Positions 58,473 through 64,000 of a stretch of DNA of 64,000 nucleotides are shown here, piece after piece (the stretch's first letter is position 1; every line of letters starts with the position of its first letter). A program made the translations under genes and the position numbers. The notes beneath the pieces were generated by a model that was not told the DNA's origin, did no database searches, and saw only the letters and a program-made list of their open reading frames with translations. Source of the DNA: Caballeronia concitans (lineage in GTDB: Bacteria > Pseudomonadota > Gammaproteobacteria > Burkholderiales > Burkholderiaceae). The stretch is taken from positions 806,001 to 870,000 of the forward strand of contig NZ_FCNV02000001.1 of the NCBI RefSeq assembly GCF_001544615.1, given 5' to 3'.

Positions 58473-60362
58473 TCAATGCGCGTCGCCGCGTCCCTTCGTT
58501 ACCGCCGGCACGCCCCAGCCGAAGAGCGTGTACGCGCCTGACGCGTCGCTCCGGCCGCCTGACGCCGACGCGCTCTTGCTGCCGACGCTCCAGCGACCGT
58601 CGAAGGTCATCGACGGGACCGCCGGCGCGGGCAGCGCGCTCGCCTGACGGAAATAGGCGGTGTTGGCGTCGGCCTGGACGGTCATCGCGTGCTTGAGGAC
58701 CGCCTGCGCTTGCGCGTTGCGCGGATCGAGCGCGACCGCGCGGCGCGCGTTGCGTACCGCGCACGCCGGCTCGTGGCTCGCCGCGCACGAGCGGGCGTTG
58801 GCCATTGCGCTGTCGCGCGCGCGTTCCTGGCGGGAGACGTCGGCGGCAAGCTGCTGGATTTGCGGGCTGCGCGATTGCGTCGCCGTCAGGCCGCGTAGGT
58901 GGCGGCGGGCCGCGGCGAGATCGCGGCTCGCGAGCGCTTGCCGGACTGCCGCGATGGTGCGCGCCTCTGCCGGCGAGGGCGCTTCCTGCGTGGGGGCGGC
59001 GGTGGTGGACTTGTCCGTGTCCGGCTTGCGAGGGCGTTCTTGCGTGATCGCCTGATTTGCGCCGGCGACGGTTTGCGGGGCGGCGGTCGGCGTGGGCTTC
59101 GGCGCAATTTTCGGCGCGGCGGGCGATGAATCCACGGTCGCGGCGGCTGCAGCACGCGGTGCGGTTTGCGTGGGACGGCTCGCTTGCGCTGTCGTCGTCG
59201 CGGATTGCGATGCGACGACCGTGCTTCGATTCGCCAGAATCGGCACGGTTGCCGGAGTGGCGGCGAGCGGCGTCGATGCGACATGCGCAGCGGGCTTCGC
59301 GCTCGCCGTTATCGATGGCGACGCGGCCGCAGTCGCAGCCACGGTGGCGGAAGACGCGCTGCCCGCGAGCGCCGATGTTGCTGGCGTCGCGGGCGCGACG
59401 CGTGCCTTGGTCGCATCGATGCGCGCGGCAGGCGTGGCGTCCGCCATGGCGCGCGGGGCTTCGCTCGCTGAAAGTGAGGATGCGACCGACGCCGCCGACT
59501 GCGCGCTTTGCGGCGCGCCGCCGCTTGCCGATCGCGAAGCGGCGGTAGTCACCGCGTGCGACGGTATCTGCGAGACGACCGCGCCCGTTGCGGTATTCGG
59601 CGGCGCGGCGTCGCGCTTCGCAGCGAGATCGATCGCGTCGGCGACGGCTTGTCTGGATGCGTCTCGGGATTTGGGTGATTCGTTCGCCGTCGCCGGAACG
59701 CGAATTTCCGCGACGGGCTTGGACGACGACGCGGCCGGCGCGGATGGCGCGACCGCGACAACCGCCGCCGTCGCGGGCATGCTTGCCGCGCGTCCGGCCG
59801 CCGTGCCGGCCGAAGCCGAAGCGGACGCAATCCGTGGTTCATCCCGATGATCCGCCTGCGCAGCCGTGTCGTCAGTGCGATTGCGGTCCAGCGCGGGCCT
59901 GTCCGCATCGCCGTGATCTCGCGGCATCGACGCGCCTTTGCCGATTGAGCCCGCCACGCTGACGGACGGTGGCGAAGCGGACCGATCATCCATCCGCGCA
60001 TAGTAATAGCCGCCCGCCGCGATTGCCGCGACCACGCCGCCCACGAGCACAGCGAGGCCCTTGCGCGCGGGCTTGCGTTCCGGTGACGGGGGCGCATCCC
60101 CGGGTTCCACGAGACTCGGATACGACGTCACCATCTTCCGGCGAGCGAGTCGCGTGAGCCAGCCGGTGTCGCGCAAGTCGACGAAATCGCGCGAATCCTC
60201 GACCGGCGCGGCGGCGGCGTCCTGGTCGGTGACACTCGTGAAAATCGCGCCCTGGCGATCGGCTCCGCAAGACGGACAGGTATCGTTGACGGCGGGCGAC
60301 ACCGCGTTGCAACGGCGGCAGATGACCGCATCGAGCGACAGCGAATATTCGGATTGCATCAT
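58473..60362 (-). CDS. zinc-ribbon, single-membrane-span, Ala-rich protein with TPR-like end
   Basis: The 629-residue protein starts with a zinc ribbon (C15, C18, C29, C32 in CRRCNA and CPSCGA), then a cytoplasmic linker and one hydrophobic helix at about 102-121. About 300 residues of Ala/Ser/Thr/Pro-rich low complexity follow. The C-terminal 160 residues are helical with TPR-like spacing (AVRQALASRDLAAARRHLR; NARRAVALDPRNAQAQAVL) and a paired cysteine loop (SCAASHEPAC). The ATG pair at 60362/60359 follows AAGAGG. I know no function; the layout suggests a membrane-anchored envelope-spanning protein with the C-terminal part in the periplasm. Confidence 0.75.
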   Translation of the reverse strand: MMQSEYSLSLDAVICRRCNAVSPAVNDTCPSCGADRQGAIFTSVTDQDAAAAPVEDSRDFVDLRDTGWLTRLARRKMVTSYPSLVEPGDAPPSPERKPARKGLAVLVGGVVAAIAAGGYYYARMDDRSASPPSVSVAGSIGKGASMPRDHGDADRPALDRNRTDDTAAQADHRDEPRIASASASAGTAAGRAASMPATAAVVAVAPSAPAASSSKPVAEIRVPATANESPKSRDASRQAVADAIDLAAKRDAAPPNTATGAVVSQIPSHAVTTAASRSASGGAPQSAQSAASVASSLSASEAPRAMADATPAARIDATKARVAPATPATSALAGSASSATVAATAAASPSITASAKPAAHVASTPLAATPATVPILANRSTVVASQSATTTAQASRPTQTAPRAAAAATVDSSPAAPKIAPKPTPTAAPQTVAGANQAITQERPRKPDTDKSTTAAPTQEAPSPAEARTIAAVRQALASRDLAAARRHLRGLTATQSRSPQIQQLAADVSRQERARDSAMANARSCAASHEPACAVRNARRAVALDPRNAQAQAVLKHAMTVQADANTAYFRQASALPAPAVPSMTFDGRWSVGSKSASASGGRSDASGAYTLFGWGVPAVTKGRGDAH

Positions 60363-60665
60363 CGGTGCCTCTTGAGTCAGGTTGCGCGGCGCTCCAACCG
60401 AAGTCACGGAACCGAGAAATCCGCCAGCAAAGTGGACGAGCGTGCGTGCAACTGCGCCGGGACGGAGACTCTCTTACGCGGATCGACCCATTCTCTCGAC
60501 GAAAACCGGACCGGCTCTACGCGATTGCGCACATTTCGGGCAATGATCGTGTAAGGAAAGCGCGGGGCGGGGCCTATGCCGACGGCATTAGCCGAACGGA
60601 CGACTTCACGATACGCGGCCTGCGCGCGACAGTTGCGCTGATCAAAGTACAGCAGGGACATATCG

Positions 60666-61100
60666 ATGACCGCAATTCGGCTTCGGCCAACGAGTCAGCA
60701 CCTCGTGTTCTCGCTTCCCTTGTTCATGGGCATGATCGAATACATCGTGCGGGTTGCGCTCAAGCAGCCCGGAGCGAACGAGTTCTTTCCGATTTCGTTG
60801 GTGGCTTCTGGCATCAGCATCAATATGGCGCTCGCCGCGCTTCCAATGGAACTGCTCCAAGGCCCTGTACGCTGGCAATTGGGACAGCGTCTCGAGCGCG
60901 CAATATTTATCGCGAATATGGGAATATTCGCCTCGCTGGGCGGGGTGCTCCTATGGTTATATCTGTTTATCGCCTCCTTCAATGAGGACGTCAGAGCTTT
61001 GCTGCCTTTGCATCCCCTGATTGAAGCTTCGGCGTACTACGGACTCTCCGTTTATTTGACTTTCAGCAAGGATAAGGAGGTGACATGCTGGAGTTTGTGA
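60666..61100 (+). CDS. unrecognised membrane protein, 144 aa
   Basis: The product has three or four hydrophobic segments (about residues 12-30, 42-60, 83-105 and 115-132) separated by short loops. I do not recognise the family. The gene has visibly lower G+C than its neighbours (35 of 60 bases at 60721-60780, 29 of 60 at 60901-60960). A CAGGGA ribosome site lies upstream of the ATG. Its last 16 bases overlap the start of the next gene, so the two form a pair. Confidence 0.65.
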   Translation: MTAIRLRPTSQHLVFSLPLFMGMIEYIVRVALKQPGANEFFPISLVASGISINMALAALPMELLQGPVRWQLGQRLERAIFIANMGIFASLGGVLLWLYLFIASFNEDVRALLPLHPLIEASAYYGLSVYLTFSKDKEVTCWSL

Positions 61101-61231
61101 TGGGATTTTTTCGCGAATACTGGCCGCTTGTCGTGATGTGCGTCTTCGGCCAGTTTTGCACGCCCAGAATCGTCGACTGGCAATTCCGGCGAAGGATCGA
61201 AAAAGAGAAACAGCACGCCGCGAAACACTGA
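61085..61231 (+). CDS. unrecognised small membrane protein, 48 aa
   Basis: Starting at ATG 61085, the frame encodes one hydrophobic helix (about residues 12-28, WPLVVMCVFGQFC) with a basic tail (RRRIEKEKQHAAKH). It is preceded by AAGGAGGTGAC, almost a full anti-16S match with ideal spacing, strong evidence that it is translated. It overlaps the upstream membrane-protein gene in another frame. A terminator follows about 50 bases later. Confidence 0.7.
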   Translation: MLEFVMGFFREYWPLVVMCVFGQFCTPRIVDWQFRRRIEKEKQHAAKH

Positions 61232-61279
61232 AACGACTGCGCTTTCCAACGCCGCCGCCAACCCCACGCCCCAAAACGC

Positions 61280-61311
61280 AAAAAGCCGCTCCCTTATGGG
61301 AGCGGCTTTTT
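61280..61311. terminator. bidirectional terminator between the membrane pair and tRNA-Leu
   Basis: AAAAAGCCGCTCCC pairs with GGGAGCGGCTTTTT around a four-base loop. The stem has Ts on the right and As on the left, so it ends the rightward membrane-protein operon and the leftward tRNA transcript. Confidence 0.9.
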
Positions 61312-61323
61312 GCCTTGAATCCT

Positions 61324-61408
61324 TGGTGCCCAGGGCCGGAATCGAACCGGCACGCCTTGCGGCGGGGGATTTTGAGTCCCCTGCGTCTACCAATTTCACC
61401 ACCTGGGC
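61324..61408 (-). tRNA. tRNA-Leu (anticodon CAA)
   Basis: On the minus strand the gene begins GCCCAGGTGGTGAAATTGG and ends in GGCACCA, with CCA encoded. The 7-bp acceptor stem GCCCAGG/CCTGGGC is perfect. The anticodon loop CTCAAAA (anticodon at 61374-61372) is closed by GGGGA/TCCCC. A variable arm (CGCCGCAAGGCG-type) and a GGTTCGATTCC T-arm follow, as expected for a class II leucine tRNA reading UUG. Confidence 0.95.
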
Positions 61409-61518
61409 ACGCTGTCTTGCTCGAAGAGGCGAAGCGGGAAGAAACGCAACGTCCAATCGAGTCGGCGATTATGACCGAAAACCCCGCGCTGAGCAAGCAG
61501 TCAGGACTGAATCCGGGA

Positions 61519-62679
61519 TCACTGGCTGAGATACGTGAACGCGCCGTTTTTGACGACGCCCATCACGCTCGCGCGCTGATCGAGCCCGACGTGATCGCTT
61601 GCGCTCGTGTTCACCACGCCGTTCGGCACCACCAGCTCATGCGCGTGCTCCAGTTCCGAGCGCAGCGCGACGCGAAATTCCTTCGTCCCCGGCTTGCCCG
61701 CCTTGAGCGCGCGCGATACGGCATCCTGCAGGCGCGGATACACGCCCGCCGCATCGCCGGCGAACTGCGTGACCGAGCCTTTGCCGTATTTATCCTCATA
61801 GGCGTTCACGAACGCGAGCGCCGCCTTCTTCGACGGATGATCCGCCGGCAGCGTGCGCGCGACGACCACCGGCTGCGTCGGGAAGAGCGTGCCTTCCACA
61901 TCCTTGCCGCCGAGCTTGATGAACTCCGGCGTCGCGATGCCGTGCGTCTGATAGATCGCGCCCTTGAAACCGCGCTCGACGAGCGTGCGCTGCGGCAGCA
62001 CCGTCGGCGTGCCCGCGCCCGCGATCAGCACCGCGTCGGGCTTCGCCGCCATCAGCTTGAGAATCTGCCCGGTGACGCTCGCGTCGGTCCGGTTGAAGCG
62101 CTCGCTCGCGACAATCTTGATATGCCGCAAATCCGCGAACTTCGTGAATTCGCTGAGCCAGCTATCGCCGTAGCTGTCCGCGAAACCGATGAAACCCACG
62201 GTCTTCACACCGTGATTGGCCATGTAACGCGTCATCACGTCGGCCATCGCGCGGTCGGTCTGCGCCATCTTGAACGCCCAGACCTTCTTGCCTTCCTGCG
62301 GCTCGACGACGGACGCCGATCCGATCAGCGTGATCATCGGCGTCTGATATTCGGCGACCGGATCGAGCGCCGCGAGCGCCGCCGGCGTGATGTTCGGGCC
62401 GACGATCACATCGACCTTGTCCTCGGTGATCAGCTTGCGGATATTGCGCACGGCCGCGCCGGGGTCCGAGCCGTCGTCGAGAATGATGTACTGCGCGTCC
62501 TGCCCGGCGATGGTTTTCGGCCACATCAGCATCGCGTTCTTGCTCGTGATGCCGATCGCGGCGGCGGGGCCCGTGCTCGACAGGTCCACGCCCACCTTGA
62601 TTTGCGCGTGCGCGGCGGCGGCCAGCAAAGTCAGGGCGGCGCCGGCGGCGAACCGGCGCGTGATCTTCGACAACGTCAT
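61519..62679 (-). CDS. amino-acid/amide ABC transporter binding protein (LivJ family)
   Basis: The 386-residue protein has a Sec signal peptide (cleavage after AHA, residue 25) and a type I periplasmic-binding fold of the Leu/Ile/Val family, seen in IKVGVDLSSTGPAAAIG, then KVDVIVGPNITPAALA and VGFIGFADSYGDSW. No permease or ATPase genes are beside it, so it is an orphan binding protein that must use a transporter elsewhere. Ligands of this subgroup are varied (amino acids, amides, aromatics). It lies downstream of cysB on the same strand, 63 bases apart. Confidence 0.9.
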   Translation of the reverse strand: MTLSKITRRFAAGAALTLLAAAAHAQIKVGVDLSSTGPAAAIGITSKNAMLMWPKTIAGQDAQYIILDDGSDPGAAVRNIRKLITEDKVDVIVGPNITPAALAALDPVAEYQTPMITLIGSASVVEPQEGKKVWAFKMAQTDRAMADVMTRYMANHGVKTVGFIGFADSYGDSWLSEFTKFADLRHIKIVASERFNRTDASVTGQILKLMAAKPDAVLIAGAGTPTVLPQRTLVERGFKGAIYQTHGIATPEFIKLGGKDVEGTLFPTQPVVVARTLPADHPSKKAALAFVNAYEDKYGKGSVTQFAGDAAGVYPRLQDAVSRALKAGKPGTKEFRVALRSELEHAHELVVPNGVVNTSASDHVGLDQRASVMGVVKNGAFTYLSQ

Positions 62680-62742
62680 GGGAAAGGTCTCCAGGGAGGT
62701 TCGTATTCTTGTAGGCGGCGTGACGGCGTGACGGCGTCGCCG

Positions 62743-63684
62743 TTACAGCTCGTAGCTCTCGTGCTCGCCGGAAAGCGCCTGTTCGATCAGCTTGCGGTTC
62801 ATCGACGGCGACAGCAGCTCGACGAGCGTATACACATAGCTGCGCAGATAGGCGCCTTGCTTGAGCGCGAGCCGCGTGACGTTGCTGCCGAACAGATGGC
62901 CGACGGGCATCGCGCGCAGATGACGGTCGCGCTCCGGATTGAACGCGATATCCGCCATGATCCCGACGCCCAGCCCGAGTTCGACATACGTCTTGATGAC
63001 GTCCGCGTCGATGGCTTCGAGCACGATATCCGGCGTCAGCGACCGCAGCGCGAACGCCTGATTGATCTTGGTGCGGCCGGCGAACGCGGCATCGTAGGTG
63101 ATGAGCGGGTACTGCACGAGATCGTCCAACGTGAGAAGCTTGCGCTCCAGCAGCGGATGATCGGGCAGCATGACCGCGAGGTGCTGCCACTGGAAGCAGG
63201 GCAGCGACACGAGTTCCTTGTAATTGGCGATGGCTTCCGTCGCGATGGCGATGTCCGCCTGATCGTGGATGACCATTTCCGCGACCTGCGTCGGGCTGCC
63301 TTGCAGGATCGAAAGGTGCACCTTCGGAAAGCGCTTCTTGAACTCGGCGATGGCCGCCGGCAGCGAGTAGCGCGCCTGCGTATGCGTGGCCGCGATGACG
63401 AGATTGCCCTGATCCTGCGCCGCGTAGTCCTTGCCGACGCGTTTCAGGCTTTCCACTTCCTGCAGGATCTTCTCGACCGAGGCGAGAATGATGCGCCCCG
63501 GCTCGGTGAGCGAGCGCACGCGCTTGCCGTGACGCGTGAAGATCTCGACGCCGAGCTCGTCCTCCAGTTCGATGATCGCCTTGGACACGCCCGGCTGCGA
63601 TGTATACAGTGCCTTCGCTGCTTCCGTCAGGTTGAAGTTCTGCCGCACGGCCTCGCGCACGAAGCGGAACTGATGCAAATTCAT
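62743..63684 (-). CDS. cysB: CysB-like LysR regulator of sulfur assimilation
   Basis: The 313-residue LysR protein starts with MNLHQFRFVREAVRQNFNLT and TEAAKALYTSQPGVSKAI, the CysB/Cbl helix-turn-helix, and has the CysB-type effector blocks THTQARYSLP and QGSPTQVAEMV. CysB activates cysteine biosynthesis genes when N- or O-acetylserine builds up. Divergent position to a nitrite/sulfite reductase gene fits direct control across the 227-base gap. Confidence 0.93.
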   Translation of the reverse strand: MNLHQFRFVREAVRQNFNLTEAAKALYTSQPGVSKAIIELEDELGVEIFTRHGKRVRSLTEPGRIILASVEKILQEVESLKRVGKDYAAQDQGNLVIAATHTQARYSLPAAIAEFKKRFPKVHLSILQGSPTQVAEMVIHDQADIAIATEAIANYKELVSLPCFQWQHLAVMLPDHPLLERKLLTLDDLVQYPLITYDAAFAGRTKINQAFALRSLTPDIVLEAIDADVIKTYVELGLGVGIMADIAFNPERDRHLRAMPVGHLFGSNVTRLALKQGAYLRSYVYTLVELLSPSMNRKLIEQALSGEHESYEL

Positions 63685-63736
63685 TTAGAACCCTTCGTTA
63701 TTACCTGATTGCATATCAAAGTAATTTTTCAGTCGT

Positions 63737-63764
63737 TTGCAATATATAGCAGGTTTATTACTAT
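63737..63764 (+). promoter_or_regulatory. candidate promoter in the cysB/sulfite-reductase gap
   Basis: TTGCAA (63737-63742), 16 bases, TACTAT (63759-63764) points toward the reductase gene. The gap from 63685 to 63911 is AT-rich in its left part, with repeated GCATAT/GCAATATATAGC words that could be CysB contacts. The site assignment is tentative. Confidence 0.4.
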
Positions 63765-63911
63765 CAGTCCAATTTTTCCAATATGCATAGCTGTTTTCGT
63801 CATTAGCAAATGATCGTTCGATCTGAACGGTATGCGCTGCGACGAATCAATGATTATCTGCGCCGCGCAATCTGGGACGCCGGCGCTCAAACAAAAATTT
63901 GGGGCCCCCGA

Positions 63912-64000
63912 ATGTACCAATACGATCAGGTCGACCAGCGAATCGTCGACGAGCGAGTCGCACAGTACGCCGATCAGGTTCGCCGGCGTCTGTCGGGCGA
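63912..64000 (+). CDS. nitrite/sulfite reductase hemoprotein, 5' end only
   Basis: From ATG 63912 the frame reads MYQYDQVDQRIVDERVAQYA and continues open to the window edge (29 codons). This start is that of the single-polypeptide nitrite/sulfite reductase (CysI-like, siroheme and 4Fe-4S) that Burkholderia place opposite cysB. The catalytic parts lie outside the window, so the call rests on the N-terminus and on cysB next to it. Confidence 0.75.
   Translation, partial: MYQYDQVDQRIVDERVAQYADQVRRRLSG

Noticed and set aside
60365-60985. 206-codon rightward frame overlapping the membrane protein at 60666
   Set aside because: It overlaps in another frame the gene with proper hydrophobic segments and ribosome site, and its translation is Arg/Ser-rich without a motif.
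61280-61520. Genomic island attachment at tRNA-Leu
   Set aside because: No integrase and no repeated tRNA 3' end could be found inside the window; only composition hints at transfer, so no att site is called.

Overview
The window looks like chromosomal DNA of a high-GC betaproteobacterium of the Burkholderiaceae, most like Caballeronia, Paraburkholderia or Burkholderia. The basis is the codon bias, the many single-base or ATGA stop/start overlaps, and recognisable protein families: a CysB beside a nitrite/sulfite reductase, an ArgD, and a desaturase of the type usual in that group. There are no phage, plasmid or IS transposase genes. It is mostly ordinary core genome with a few accessory patches.

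Layout. 1-8.6 kb: the start of an MFS efflux gene, an exported hypothetical protein, then a leftward operon for ligase-associated DNA repair (MBL-fold exonuclease > ATP-dependent DNA ligase > Lhr-type helicase > lipoprotein > PdeM-like phosphoesterase). 8.7-12.5 kb: a protein with a ParB-like motif, a LysR regulator, an AT-rich gap holding a frameshifted and truncated remnant of an AspT-type antiporter, an aldo/keto reductase and a Rap1a/Tai-like exported protein. 12.5-18.8 kb: a leftward peptide-type ABC importer (Tat-exported binding protein, two permeases, one double ATPase) with a cupin upstream. 18.9-23.1 kb: a stand-alone EF-G gene, a DUF192 protein, a small Ala/Lys/His-rich exported protein and RluE. 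23.3-28.1 kb: icd, cspA with a long leader, clpS-clpA. 28.1-35.4 kb: leftward ribF, ileS-lspA and coaBC-(luciferase-like monooxygenase)-dut. 35.5-38.8 kb: purN, an RsmB-type methyltransferase and an MscS channel. 39-44 kb: a fatty-acid desaturase with an unusual C-terminal extension, then nadA-nadC facing nadB. 44.2-47.3 kb: rpmB-rpmG, radC, fkpB-ispH. 47.5-52.7 kb: a complete branched-chain amino-acid ABC importer (binding protein, livH, livM, livG, livF). 52.7-53.3 kb: one imperfect palindrome of about 560 bp between convergent genes. 53.3-60.4 kb: argD with an overlapping GNAT gene, a 2Fe-2S flavin reductase, an SDR-like protein, a small membrane protein, RsuA and a zinc-ribbon/Ala-rich membrane protein. 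60.6-64 kb: a lower-GC pair of unrecognised membrane proteins beside tRNA-Leu(CAA), a second amino-acid binding protein, CysB, and the divergent start of a nitrite/sulfite reductase.

How the genes work together. The exonuclease, ligase, helicase and phosphoesterase form a known co-occurring DNA-end-processing set. nadA, nadB and nadC together give the aspartate route to quinolinate and nicotinate mononucleotide. ClpS hands N-degron substrates to ClpA. CysB is positioned to control the sulfite reductase.

I found no clearly undescribed large system. The observations most worth following are the 560-bp palindrome, the desaturase C-terminal extension, the lipoprotein inside the repair operon, and the low-GC membrane-protein pair next to tRNA-Leu.
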